Assembly (NCBI RefSeq): GCF_012958305.1
Contig: NZ_JABBYO010000001.1
Location: 558,001-622,000, forward strand
Direction: 5' to 3'
Source: Tautonia rosea
Lineage (GTDB): Bacteria; Planctomycetota; Planctomycetia; Isosphaerales; Isosphaeraceae
DNA length: 64,000 nt
Shown: piece by piece, positions 28,289 through 37,599 of the stretch
Layout of the letters: every line of letters starts with the position of its first letter
How positions within the stretch are numbered: position 1 is the first letter of the stretch
Program-made: the position numbers and the translations under genes
Notes under the pieces: model-generated
Databases searched by the model: none
Seen by the model: only the letters and a program-made list of their open reading frames with translations
Told to the model about the DNA's origin: nothing

Positions 28289-28344
28289 GGTGACGTGCAC
28301 CTCCGTGTCAAACCCTCGGCAGGACTTCTGCGTCGCACGATCGT

Positions 28345-30348
28345 TTACCAGCGAAGGAACTCCCGGGGAATCACCTGCACCGAGCCACCCGTGGAACCGA
28401 AGAGCAGGTCCAGGGAGCCTCGGCCGGACCAGTCGACTCCGCTGGGGCTGATTCCGTCGTCTCCAATAAGAAACGGGCGGCCATCGGCCAGGTGAACGGG
28501 CTTCGGGATCACCACGCCGTCCCCTTGGTTCTCAAGTACCAGCAGATTCGGGACCTCATCGAGCGTTGAGTATGAAATTCCTGTCATGCCGGGAACAACG
28601 AACCGAGCATCCCGCGGAAGCCCGAGCAACAGATCCGGTCGTCCCGACTCTGTCCAGTTGCCTGCCCAGAGGCTACAACGTCCCCCCAATCCAAACGCAC
28701 CGTCGACCCGAATCAGGCGGCCGAAGCGGTCGACCAGAGGTTCGGGGGGGGCCACGTCCAGGGTGTCAACCCGTTTCCAGACCGAGAGGAATCCCTGGAA
28801 ATCGGGAGCGATCAGGTCGGGCAATCCGGTGCCGCACCAGTCGATCGCTGCGGGCTGAACGCGGGACGGGAAGACCAACGGGCGGCGTTCGCAACGAAGC
28901 GGTTCGGCGTGATCGAAGCGGGGCTGGGTGGAATGCCCGTTATTCCGAAGAAAGAGGACGTCCCCTCCCCGGCCGGTGACAATCAGGTCGGGCCTACCAT
29001 TGTTCTTCCAGTCCACAAGCACGGGGCTGGACGAACCCATCGGCGGTTCGAGAGGTCCGAGTAACTGGCCGTCGGTTCCGGGGCTGATCCGGAACGGAAC
29101 TCCTCCGGCCTCGATGGGTTCTAGGGGGCCATAGCGATGATCTCCCGGTCCACCGAGGTCCATAAGCCAGTGCAATCGTCCGGAAGCATCACCCGAAACG
29201 AGGTCCAAACCGCCATCGCCGTCGAGGTCGCCGACGGTCACCACCGCCCCTCCCGGCAGCCGGAGGGTTTGCCCCTCCTGAACCACTGGGCCAACAATCC
29301 GCCCAGTGTCTCGTTTCGACCCCGGATGCACCGCATACACAGACCCTTCCAGGGTCCCGAAGATCAACTCGTCGCGCCGATCGCGGTCGAGATCGCCCAC
29401 AGAGATCACCGTGCGATCGTCCGGGAATCGGAGGGGGTGACCATCTTCCTGCGTCAGGGGCCGCGGTTCCATCAGCACAGGAGGTCGTTGTCCTCCAAAA
29501 TTGCGGAAGAACCGCAGGGTGCCTTCAGAGTGGATCGCTGCCACCTCGACCGCACTGGAACGCCCCCAGGCGATCAGGACGCAGGCCGGCCGAGGGCCAA
29601 CCTCGGCAAGCGGTCCATTGGGGTCGATCAGTTCGGGCTGCCCGAAGCGAACGATGCCATCAGACTCCCCACGATTGCGACACCAGTACAACTTGCCGAT
29701 CGGAGCCCGCCCTCGCCATTGTCCCGAGCGGTCGAAACCCGGGTGCGTGCCGGACTCGTCCAGGCCGACTTGCTGAGTGGTCGGAACGTCGGGATCTGGC
29801 CAGTAGCCGTCGAGGCCCTCGATCCCGAGCACAAGATCGACCTTCCCATCGCCGTCCCAGTCGATGGGGAGCATCTGAACGATCCGAGCATTGTCGAGCC
29901 CAAGGTCTGCAGGCAAATCCAGTACGATTCGATCGCTGAAGCGAGGTTCATGCGCGCTTCCGGTGTTCCTCAACAAAACTAGTCCTGCGCAGCCGAGCGC
30001 GACCAGATCGAATCGGCTCTCTCGCCCATTCGGAATGGGACACGGAAGTCGAAGCCCGTCGAGGGCCGGCAGCTCGATCCCCTCGTCGAATCGAGGAGGT
30101 GTCTCTCCAGAAGACGAGCGCAATCGGTAAACGCGGGAGCGTCTCCCTGACGACCCTCCTCGAGCACTCACCAGAAGGTCGGGCTCTCCTCGTCCGTACC
30201 AGTCCAGCACAATCGGCTCGGCTTCGGTCCCACAGCCGAGCGGCTGAGGTCCGACTGACTCATCCCAGGCCAGAGTGACGACTCCAGATGAAGCACCGCT
30301 GCTGGGCATCCGCTCCGCATCATGCTTCCATGTTCCGACGCTTGCCAT
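28345..30348 (-). CDS. FG-GAP / VCBS repeat beta-propeller protein
   Basis: 667 residues with many repeats of the type DwDGDGkvDLvlG (for example IDWDGDGKVDLVLG, VGDLDGDGGLDLVSG, VDWKNNGRPDLIVTG, VDWSGRGSLDLLFG). These are calcium-binding FG-GAP/VCBS repeats that form an integrin-like beta-propeller. Repeats run along essentially the whole length, perhaps two propellers. No signal peptide or membrane segment is visible, which is unusual for this family. ATG 30348 has a weak ribosome binding site; ATG 30309 is an alternative. It diverges from ruvX, 145 bases away. Confidence 0.88.
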   Translation of the reverse strand: MASVGTWKHDAERMPSSGASSGVVTLAWDESVGPQPLGCGTEAEPIVLDWYGRGEPDLLVSARGGSSGRRSRVYRLRSSSGETPPRFDEGIELPALDGLRLPCPIPNGRESRFDLVALGCAGLVLLRNTGSAHEPRFSDRIVLDLPADLGLDNARIVQMLPIDWDGDGKVDLVLGIEGLDGYWPDPDVPTTQQVGLDESGTHPGFDRSGQWRGRAPIGKLYWCRNRGESDGIVRFGQPELIDPNGPLAEVGPRPACVLIAWGRSSAVEVAAIHSEGTLRFFRNFGGQRPPVLMEPRPLTQEDGHPLRFPDDRTVISVGDLDRDRRDELIFGTLEGSVYAVHPGSKRDTGRIVGPVVQEGQTLRLPGGAVVTVGDLDGDGGLDLVSGDASGRLHWLMDLGGPGDHRYGPLEPIEAGGVPFRISPGTDGQLLGPLEPPMGSSSPVLVDWKNNGRPDLIVTGRGGDVLFLRNNGHSTQPRFDHAEPLRCERRPLVFPSRVQPAAIDWCGTGLPDLIAPDFQGFLSVWKRVDTLDVAPPEPLVDRFGRLIRVDGAFGLGGRCSLWAGNWTESGRPDLLLGLPRDARFVVPGMTGISYSTLDEVPNLLVLENQGDGVVIPKPVHLADGRPFLIGDDGISPSGVDWSGRGSLDLLFGSTGGSVQVIPREFLRW

Positions 30349-30493
30349 GACGATTCTCTATGAGACTTGGCGGCTCGGCCAGCCGGGAGGGACCATTCGA
30401 CCGCGCTTGAGGAGGAGGGAGGACACTCGGTCATTTCCGCAAGACATGCAAACCGGTTCCCAGGATCATGGGGGCTTGCGTAAAATCGCGGGA

Positions 30494-30976
30494 ATGAAAC
30501 GAATTCTCGGTCTCGATTACGGACTTCGTCGCGTTGGGATCGCCGTTTGTGACCCCGATCGGCGCGTGGCCTCGCCAGTCGAGGTCTATCAGCGACGCAA
30601 TGATCGACTCGATGCGACCTATTTTCGATCCCTGGTCGCAGAATTCAACATCGATCGGCTCTTGGTCGGCCTTCCGTTGCGTGGCGATGGAGCCGAAAGC
30701 GAATCGGCTGAACAGGCAAGACGCTGGGGAACGTGGCTCTCGGATCAGACTCGGATCCCCGTCTCCTTCGTCGACGAACGCTATTCCACCGTCGAGGCCG
30801 AGGAATTATTGCGATCCTCGGGCGTGAAAGCGAGCCGTCGACGATCCCTGCGTGATATGATCGCGGCGCAGTTGTTCCTTCAAGCGTTTCTCGACGCCGG
30901 TTGTCCCGATTCGGATTCCCCCCCTACTCCGCTCGACGATCCTGCGTTCGACCTCAATGAGGACGATGATTCGTGA
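30494..30976 (+). CDS. ruvX: Holliday junction resolvase-like protein RuvX (YqgF)
   Basis: 160-residue RNase H-fold nuclease involved in rRNA 5'-end maturation and proposed in junction resolution. The LGLDYGLRRVGIAVCD motif near the N-terminus carries the first catalytic Asp. LLVGLPLRGDG and VDERYSTVEAEELL follow, and DMIAAQLFLQAFLD carries the last catalytic Asp. The C-terminal 20 residues are acidic. I chose ATG 30494 because conserved sequence begins there. GTGA overlap with the next gene implies translational coupling. Confidence 0.95.
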   Translation: MKRILGLDYGLRRVGIAVCDPDRRVASPVEVYQRRNDRLDATYFRSLVAEFNIDRLLVGLPLRGDGAESESAEQARRWGTWLSDQTRIPVSFVDERYSTVEAEELLRSSGVKASRRRSLRDMIAAQLFLQAFLDAGCPDSDSPPTPLDDPAFDLNEDDDS

Positions 30977-31833
30977 GTACCCTGATCATCGGTTGTGGCT
31001 ATTTGGGAATTCGAGTTGCTCGTCGCATGATGGCGGCTGGCCATCGCGTCTTCGCGACGACTCGGTCTCGCGACCGCGCGGAATTGCTTGCCAGGGAAGG
31101 AATGGAACCGATTCTCGCGGATGTCCTGATTCCTGAGTCCCTCGATGATCTGCCTGCGGTTGAACGAGCCCTTTACTGCGTTGGCTACGATCGTTCCTGT
31201 GGAGCTCCCATCGACCGGGTCTACGTCGATGGTCTGAGGCACACAATCGGTCGGCTCGCTTCTCGGGCGAAACGGTTGATTTATGCCAGTTCGACCGGAG
31301 TCTACGGCGACCTTGGTGGTGATTGGGTCGATGAGGAAACCCCTGCCGATCCCCAAACCGAATCGGGGCGAGCCTGTCTCCGGGCCGAGCACTTGCTGAC
31401 CGAATTTGCCAAGTTGTCGATGTACCCGGTGACGATCCTCCGCTATTCCGGCCTGTACGGTCCGGGACGCTTGATGCGTCGCGAGGCCCTCCGCTCGGGT
31501 CAGCCGATCGCCGCCGATCCGGAGTCTTATCTGAATCTTGTCCACATCGACGATGCAGCCTCGGCGGCCGTTCTCGCACTTCGGACTCCGAAGCCGGGCC
31601 CTCGGTACTTGGTCAGCGACGATCGGCCTGTCCTCCGTCGCGAGTTCTACGAACTTCTGGCCGAGGCCCTCGGCGGACCGGCTCCGACCTTCACCGAAGC
31701 CAGTGGCGATGGTCCGATTCGGGGCAATGCAAGCAAACGCATCTCCAACCATCGAATCAAATCGGAATTGGGCTGGACGCTCGACTTTCCCGATGTAACC
31801 ACAGGAATTCCCGCAAGTCTCGCCGCGGAATGA
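30973..31833 (+). CDS. NAD(P)-dependent epimerase/dehydratase (extended SDR-like)
   Basis: 286-residue Rossmann-fold protein. The N-terminal dinucleotide motif is IIGCGYLGIRVA, an IGxGxxG form of the YeeZ/YbjT-like SDR subgroup. YASSTGVYGD at about 98 is the conserved SDR strand. The classical YxxxK is not evident where expected: the sequence there reads SGRACLRAEHLL. It may be a non-canonical or catalytically altered SDR. GTG start overlaps the ruvX stop; its own stop overlaps the ATG of the next gene. The substrate is unknown. Confidence 0.85.
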   Translation: MSTLIIGCGYLGIRVARRMMAAGHRVFATTRSRDRAELLAREGMEPILADVLIPESLDDLPAVERALYCVGYDRSCGAPIDRVYVDGLRHTIGRLASRAKRLIYASSTGVYGDLGGDWVDEETPADPQTESGRACLRAEHLLTEFAKLSMYPVTILRYSGLYGPGRLMRREALRSGQPIAADPESYLNLVHIDDAASAAVLALRTPKPGPRYLVSDDRPVLRREFYELLAEALGGPAPTFTEASGDGPIRGNASKRISNHRIKSELGWTLDFPDVTTGIPASLAAE

Positions 31834-32384
31834 CGAACATCCCAGCTCCCATCATTGGGAAGCACCGCGGTCCTTCTGAGAGGCCTGGAGTCGCCACCAT
31901 GTCCTTCTCCAACCCGGCTCGACCGGGAATTCTCGGTCCACTCGCGTTTTGCAGCCTCTTACTTTCGTTTCTGAACGTTGTGTGGATTCTCATCCTCGCG
32001 GTGGTCGCGATTCTGGCCGGTGCGGTGGGATGGCTATTCGGCCCCGTGGTCGGGGTTCTTGGATCGCTCGTGGTCGGTCTGTTCGTCTTGATGTTGTTGG
32101 TGCAGTCCTTGCTCAGCCTCTTGCTGTTTTTGGCCGCCTGGAAGACCTGGAGACGTCGACCATCGGGACGATCGCTCCACCTCACGTGGGCCTGGATCAC
32201 CGTCATCCTCGACCTCCTCGACCTCGCCTTTACAGCGGGGATCGACGGTGGAGCATGGATTCGTCTGATCTATGCAATGATCGTGATCTTCGTCTTTAAT
32301 CGAGACGACGTCCGAGCGTACTTTGCCCGAGGGACCTCTGGCCTTTCCCCGGCCAAAGCAACAGCCGTCGACGACTGGTCATAA
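31830..32384 (+). CDS. Small polytopic membrane protein
   Basis: Up to 184 residues, with about four hydrophobic segments (about residues 38-60, 62-85, 90-110 and 135-155) and no recognised domain. ATG 31830 forms an ATGA overlap with the upstream gene; ATG 31899, which starts just before the first membrane segment, is an alternative. It is the third gene of the ruvX operon. Function unknown. Confidence 0.72.
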   Translation: MTNIPAPIIGKHRGPSERPGVATMSFSNPARPGILGPLAFCSLLLSFLNVVWILILAVVAILAGAVGWLFGPVVGVLGSLVVGLFVLMLLVQSLLSLLLFLAAWKTWRRRPSGRSLHLTWAWITVILDLLDLAFTAGIDGGAWIRLIYAMIVIFVFNRDDVRAYFARGTSGLSPAKATAVDDWS

Positions 32385-32564
32385 ATTGCCTGATTCGACG
32401 GATCGGGGAATGCCCGCCATCCCAATACGGTCTGCACGATTCATAGGCATGCTGGTGACTTCTCAGGCGGTCTCCCACAGGTCTTGCATGCATTTTCCCG
32501 GAGAAACGCAATCCCGAAAAAGAATCTGGAACAACATAAACCAAACACTAGAAAGGAGAAAAGG

Positions 32565-32593
32565 TTGACGTTTTCGACGGATTCTGGCAAACT
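32565..32593 (+). promoter_or_regulatory. Candidate promoter in the gene-poor stretch
   Basis: TTGACG at 32565-32570, a 17-base spacer, then CAAACT at 32588-32593. The -35 is good and the -10 is weak. It would transcribe towards the small ORF at 32715 and possibly the haem-binding dehydrogenase. Confidence 0.35.
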
Positions 32594-32714
32594 GTGAGCC
32601 TCGAGAGATCAATTGGCATCTGGTTTTCGTTGCTTGAGATGATCGCACTGTTGGCCCTTCTCCATCTTGTATGGATAAACTTATTTTGGAGGTCGATCGC
32701 AAGGTCGTACGGTT

Positions 32715-32915
32715 ATGGGGAGTCCCGGAAAGTCTGCGGATCGGATCGAGGCATTGCGTTCCATCCTGGATCGCCTCTGCGCCCCCGATTTGACACTGTC
32801 CGAGGCAAAGCAACTGGTCCCCAGCCTCTCGACGATTCTGGAGTCGGAGGCCCCATCAGTGGACCACGAGCGAGACAGAAGATGCCGTTCGAGGTCGACC
32901 TGTCAGGACTTCTGA
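32715..32915 (+). CDS. Possible small protein (66 aa)
   Basis: A 66-codon ORF whose first 45 residues look protein-like (IEALRSILDRLCAPDLT, LSEAKQLVPSLSTILE), predicted as two amphipathic helices. The C-terminus is arginine-rich and less convincing. ATG 32715 has no close ribosome binding site (GGAGG is 22 bases away). It is not recognised as a known family. It could be real but short-lived, or noise. Confidence 0.35.
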   Translation: MGSPGKSADRIEALRSILDRLCAPDLTLSEAKQLVPSLSTILESEAPSVDHERDRRCRSRSTCQDF

Positions 32916-33141
32916 TGACCTCTTGAGTGTCGTGCTGAGAACGCTCGGGGCAGTGACTTGAAGCTCCCCGCTTGCTTCGGTTACACCGGAGAGATGCCGC
33001 CACCTGCGCGGCTCGGCGTCGCAATAATTCTCTCCAACCGAGGCACCTGAACGGCTTCCGGTTGATCTCCGATCCCGCTGGATCGTTCATCGGCCGTAGC
33101 CCTTCGTCATCCTCGGTGGCCTTGCCGAGGCATTGCGGATC

Positions 33142-36100
33142 ATGTGCCAGTCTCTTCAGCATGCGGTCGCTCTGGCAATACTGGGGCTTGCAACGACGAT
33201 CGCAAGCGGTCAAGTGTTTCCCCAACCCTATGACACCCAGGATCCCCAGGGAGGGTTAACTCTGGCCTCTGACGCCCTGCAGGCGCTCTCCTTGCCTGAA
33301 GGTTTCCAGGCTACTGTGTTCGCTTCGGAACCCGACGTGCGGCAGCCGATCGCTCTGGCGACCGATGCCCGAGGCCGGCTCTGGGTCGCGGAGAATTACA
33401 CCTACGCCGAGCGCGAACTCAACTTCGACACCGACCTTCGAGACCGCATTCTCATTCTGGAGGATGCGGATTCCGATGGCCGCTTCGATCATCGTACCGT
33501 CTTTTGGGACGAGGGAGTTCGGGTATCGAGCGTCGAGATCGGCTTTGGCGGAGTCTGGGTCCTTGCTGCCCCCTATCTGCTGTTCCTCCCAGACCGCAAT
33601 GGGGATGATCGCCCGGATGGTCCCCCCGTTGTGATCCTCGACGGTTGGGAAGCGGACGCGATCCGCCATAATTTGGTGAATGGACTGCGTTGGGGGCCGG
33701 ATGGTTGGCTGTACGGCCGGCACGGTATTCAGGCCACGTCCCGAGTCGGGCGACCGGGGACTCCTGAGGAGGACCGTATCCGAATCAACTGCGGCGTTTG
33801 GCGTTATCATCCGACCCGGCAGGTGTTCGAGGTGGTTGCTCGAGGAACGACCAATCCCTGGGGAATGGACTGGGATGAACATGGTCAGCTGTTTTTGATC
33901 AACACGGTGATTCCCCACCTTTGGCATGTGATCCCGGGTGCTTACTATCAACGGATGTACGGAGAGCACGATCGTTCGAACCTTTACGCCTTGCTCGGTC
34001 AGACTGCCGACCACGTCCACTGGGATAGTCGCGAGGCCTGGAGCGACATCCGAGACGGTGTGTCCGCCTCAACTGATCAGGCTGGGGGAGGCCATGCCCA
34101 TGCCGGCCTGATGATCTATCAGGGAGACAACTGGCCCGATCCCTTTCGAGGAGACGTTTTTGCGTTGAACTTCCACGGTCGACGCATCAACCGAGATCGA
34201 ATCGAACGATCGGGGGCTACCTATGCCGCCAAGCACCTCCCTGACCCGATCGCCTGGTCCGACCCCTGGTTCCGAGGCATCGAGATCCTCTCGGGGCCTG
34301 ATGGCGGGGTCTTCGTCGCTGACTGGTCCGACACTGGAGAGTGCCACGAGAACGACGGGGTGCACCGGTCCTCGGGACGAATCTACAAAATCACCTTTGG
34401 CGATCCTTTGCCTCCCTCCGTGCCAGATGTGGCGGCACTTGATCCACTGAGCCTGGTCGACTTGCTCCGGCACCCGAATGTCTGGTACGCAAGGCAGGCT
34501 CGTCGGGTCTTGCAGGAACAGGCTGCGTCGGGAGCCGATCTCGCTGAGGCCCGCGAGGCGCTTCGTTCCCTGTTTCGGACCCGCGAGGACGAAGTTCTCC
34601 GACTCCGAGCCCTGTGGACCCTGTTCGGGATCGGAGCCACGGATGAGGATTGGCTGATCAGCTTGCTTGACGATTCGAGTGAACACGTCCGAACCTGGGC
34701 CGTCCGATTCCTCGTTGACACGGGAAATCCCTCAGACTCGGCGGTCGATGCCCTGACTCGCCTGGCTGATCAAGACCGTTCGGGCCTCGTGCTGACCTTC
34801 ATCGCGTCGAGCCTGCAAACCATACCGACGGATCGTCGCTGGCCTCTTGCCTTGGCGATTGCCTCTCGCTCTGAATTCGCAGAAGATCCGGTCCTGCCTC
34901 TCATGCTCTGGTACGGCATCGAACCGGTGGTTCCTGATCATCCCGATCGCGCGGTCGAACTGGCTGCTCAGTTTCCCTTCGGACCCCTTGCTCGGTTCGT
35001 TGCGAGAAGACTGATGGTCGCTGCCGCCAATGACCCCCAACGGGTTGCTCCGATCCTCCGTCACACAGCGCGATCCGATGATCCTGCCCTTCAACTCGCG
35101 ATTCTCTCCGGAGTCAACGACGCCTTGCAGGGATTACGTCGTGTGGATCCCCCTCCAGGCTGGAACGCCATCGTTGACGGACCTGGAACGAGCCGGAATC
35201 CCGAGCTGCGTCGCCTGGTGCTTGCCCTGTCCGTCGTCTTCGGTGATGGCCGGGCGCTTGAGGAGCTTCGCGTGATCGCCTTGAACCCGGAGGCGGACCT
35301 GTCCGCGCGTCGCGACGCGATGGAGAATCTGGTACGGAGCCGTGCCGACAATCTCCTCGGTCTCCTTGGGGGATTACTGTCGGACCGTAACCTTTCCCGA
35401 GATGCTGTCCGAGGGCTCTCAACGCTCAATGATCCTTCTGCCGTCGAGCTGGTGCTCGATCGCTTCACACGACTTCCTCCGGAGGCTCGCCAAGAGGCGA
35501 TCAGCTCCCTCGCATCTCGTCCCGAGGCTGCCGGTCGGCTGCTCGATGCGGTGGAGGCGGGGCGAATCGATCGAGGTGACGTATCCGCCTTCCTCGTTCG
35601 ACAACTCCGGACCCTGGAAGACCAAGGAATTACCGATCGTGTTACCAAGCTCTGGCCCGAGTACCGACCAATCTCCGAGCAGGCCAGAGTTCGAATCGAA
35701 GCCTTACAACAAACAATGACCCCCGAACGTCTCGCCTCTGCAGACCCCGCCCGTGGTCGGATCTTGTTTTCCCAGTCGTGCGCTCAGTGCCACATCCTGT
35801 TCGACGAAGGCAGCAAGGTAGGACCTGAATTAACTGGGGCTCAACGCAGCGAGCTGTCCTACCTGCTTGAGAATCTGGTCGACCCGAATGCCACGCTCGA
35901 CGACGATTACCGGATGACCATCTTCGCCCTGGCCGATGGTCGCATCATCAACGGCATGATCGCCGAGCAGACCGACCGGACCGTGACCATCCAGACCCCT
36001 TCTGACCGCATCATCGTGCCGGCAGACGAGATTGAGGAAAAACGGACCTCCGAACTTTCCCTGATGCCCGAGGGACTCCTCGATCCCCTTGAGGAGCAAG

Positions 36101-36156
36101 AGATCGCCGACCTGCTTCGTTATCTCCAGTCTCCGGCTCAGGTTCCGCGTCCATGA
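33142..36156 (+). CDS. PVC-type haem-binding dehydrogenase with CxxCH
   Basis: 1004 residues, secreted. Signal peptide (about 1-24). Residues about 40-430 form a propeller-like membrane-bound dehydrogenase domain (TIGR02604-like), with WVAENYTYAE and GPDGWLYGRHG motifs. A HEAT-repeat-like region (about 435-830) is followed by a c-type haem domain with SCAQCH at about 879. The C-terminal part fits TIGR02603. This domain combination is characteristic of planctomycetes and relatives. ATG 33142 is preferred; TTG 33133 is upstream in frame. The electron donor or substrate is unknown. Confidence 0.92.
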   Translation: MCQSLQHAVALAILGLATTIASGQVFPQPYDTQDPQGGLTLASDALQALSLPEGFQATVFASEPDVRQPIALATDARGRLWVAENYTYAERELNFDTDLRDRILILEDADSDGRFDHRTVFWDEGVRVSSVEIGFGGVWVLAAPYLLFLPDRNGDDRPDGPPVVILDGWEADAIRHNLVNGLRWGPDGWLYGRHGIQATSRVGRPGTPEEDRIRINCGVWRYHPTRQVFEVVARGTTNPWGMDWDEHGQLFLINTVIPHLWHVIPGAYYQRMYGEHDRSNLYALLGQTADHVHWDSREAWSDIRDGVSASTDQAGGGHAHAGLMIYQGDNWPDPFRGDVFALNFHGRRINRDRIERSGATYAAKHLPDPIAWSDPWFRGIEILSGPDGGVFVADWSDTGECHENDGVHRSSGRIYKITFGDPLPPSVPDVAALDPLSLVDLLRHPNVWYARQARRVLQEQAASGADLAEAREALRSLFRTREDEVLRLRALWTLFGIGATDEDWLISLLDDSSEHVRTWAVRFLVDTGNPSDSAVDALTRLADQDRSGLVLTFIASSLQTIPTDRRWPLALAIASRSEFAEDPVLPLMLWYGIEPVVPDHPDRAVELAAQFPFGPLARFVARRLMVAAANDPQRVAPILRHTARSDDPALQLAILSGVNDALQGLRRVDPPPGWNAIVDGPGTSRNPELRRLVLALSVVFGDGRALEELRVIALNPEADLSARRDAMENLVRSRADNLLGLLGGLLSDRNLSRDAVRGLSTLNDPSAVELVLDRFTRLPPEARQEAISSLASRPEAAGRLLDAVEAGRIDRGDVSAFLVRQLRTLEDQGITDRVTKLWPEYRPISEQARVRIEALQQTMTPERLASADPARGRILFSQSCAQCHILFDEGSKVGPELTGAQRSELSYLLENLVDPNATLDDDYRMTIFALADGRIINGMIAEQTDRTVTIQTPSDRIIVPADEIEEKRTSELSLMPEGLLDPLEEQEIADLLRYLQSPAQVPRP

Positions 36157-36303
36157 AGAAACCTGGGGCCTGGTCTCTTTGATCTCTGAATTCCGTCTGA
36201 CCGTTCGATCGCGACCACTCTGGGGCGTGGCATCCGACGCACGCTCGGCGTATCGTCAGGGAATGCGGCGCTCCCGTCGCGTTCTGAGTTCGAGGGGTGT
36301 TCC

Positions 36304-37536
36304 ATGCGTATCGCGATCCTGACCAACGAATATCCTCCGCACATCTACGGCGGAGCCGGTGTGCACGTCGAATACCTGACCCAAGCCTTGAACCGGGTCG
36401 AACCCGGTCACCATTCCATTCAGGTCCTTTGCTTCGGCGATCAGTCAATCGAGGAGCCAACCTTCTCGGTTCGGGGCATCGAGCCAAAATACGAGTTGCC
36501 CTACCTCGACCCTCGACACAAAAAATTCAAGGAGACGATGCTCCGAAACCTGATCATGGCTGGCATGCTCGAAGATGTTGATGTGGTGCATTGCCATACC
36601 TGGTACACACACCTTGCTGGCTGCCTGGTCAAACAACTCGCCGGTGCGAAACTCGTCCTCACGACTCACTCCCTTGAACCCCATCGCCCCTGGAAACGTG
36701 AGCAGTTGGGCACGGCCTACGACGCCAGCACCTGGCTCGAACGCACTGCTTACCAGAATGCCGACGGTGTGATCGCAGTTTCCGATTCCATGCGCGATGA
36801 CGTGCAGGAACTCTACGGTGTCTCGCCCGATCGGATTCGAGTGGTCCACAACGGAATTGATCTTCATCAGTACACGCCGACTCATGATCCCACCGTGCTG
36901 GATCGCTACGAGATTGATCGCTCGCTTCCGTTCGTCCTCTTTGTGGGTCGAATTACGAGACAGAAAGGGATCATCCACCTTGTCGATGCGATCAAGCACA
37001 TTCAGTCAAACGTTCAGGTAGTTCTCTGTGCTGGAGCTCCCGATACCGAAGAAATCGGCCGCGAGATGACCGAGCATGTCGATTGCGCTCGTCGCGAAGC
37101 CCGCAATCCGATCCTCTGGATCCCCAAGGTCCTGCCCAAGGAAGACATCATCGCCCTTTATTCTCAGGCTGCGTTATTTGTCTGTCCGTCCGTTTATGAG
37201 CCCTTCGGGATTATCAACCTCGAAGCCATGGCCTGCGGGACGCCGGTTGTTGCTTCGTCCGTTGGCGGGATCAAGGAAGTCATTGTGCCCGAGAAGACCG
37301 GGCTGCTTGTTCCCTTCGAACCCCGGGGAGGTGCCGACGATCATCAGGCACACGAGCCGAACGACCCCGCAGAGTTCGCGAGAGACCTTGCCGCGGCCAT
37401 CGACCGGCTTCTGAGCGATCCAGAACAGCTCAAGGATATGGGGATACGCAGTCGAGAACGGGTGGAACACTTTTTTAGCTGGGAGAGTGTTGCCCGATGG
37501 ACAATGGATTTCTACTGGGATCTCGTTCAGGCATAA
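36304..37536 (+). CDS. glgA: GT4 glycosyltransferase, glycogen synthase type
   Basis: 410-residue retaining GT-B glycosyltransferase. The N-terminus reads ILTNEYPPHIYGGAGVHVEYL, characteristic of the corynebacterial-type glycogen synthase/GlgM. TTHSLEPHRPWK, FVGRITRQKG (about 215) and the donor-binding EPFGIINLEAMACGTPVVAS (about 300) follow. It probably uses ADP- or UDP-glucose for glycogen or maltose-1-phosphate synthesis; the exact activity cannot be told. GAGGGG lies just before ATG 36304. It converges on the E1-KASIII fusion. Confidence 0.9.
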   Translation: MRIAILTNEYPPHIYGGAGVHVEYLTQALNRVEPGHHSIQVLCFGDQSIEEPTFSVRGIEPKYELPYLDPRHKKFKETMLRNLIMAGMLEDVDVVHCHTWYTHLAGCLVKQLAGAKLVLTTHSLEPHRPWKREQLGTAYDASTWLERTAYQNADGVIAVSDSMRDDVQELYGVSPDRIRVVHNGIDLHQYTPTHDPTVLDRYEIDRSLPFVLFVGRITRQKGIIHLVDAIKHIQSNVQVVLCAGAPDTEEIGREMTEHVDCARREARNPILWIPKVLPKEDIIALYSQAALFVCPSVYEPFGIINLEAMACGTPVVASSVGGIKEVIVPEKTGLLVPFEPRGGADDHQAHEPNDPAEFARDLAAAIDRLLSDPEQLKDMGIRSRERVEHFFSWESVARWTMDFYWDLVQA

Positions 37537-37599
37537 TGTGGGTGTCCAAGGAGCCACGACCCAATCGATCGTGAACGAACTTGCGGAGGGCTCCAATCG

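Larger units (their letters stand above)
32385..33141. other. Gene-poor intergenic stretch
   Basis: About 750 bases between two plus-strand genes. It holds one candidate promoter (32565-32593) and one possible tiny ORF (32715-32915). Base composition between 32520 and 32700 is visibly more AT-rich than its surroundings. The remaining ORFs here look like noise. Confidence 0.5.

Noticed and set aside
29137-29982. 281-residue plus-strand ORF
   Set aside because: Antisense to the FG-GAP gene, which has repeated motifs in its own frame.
32594-32926. 110-residue plus-strand ORF in the gene-poor stretch
   Set aside because: Its start lies at the predicted transcription start and the second half is Pro/Gly/Arg-rich; it overlaps the more protein-like ORF at 32715.
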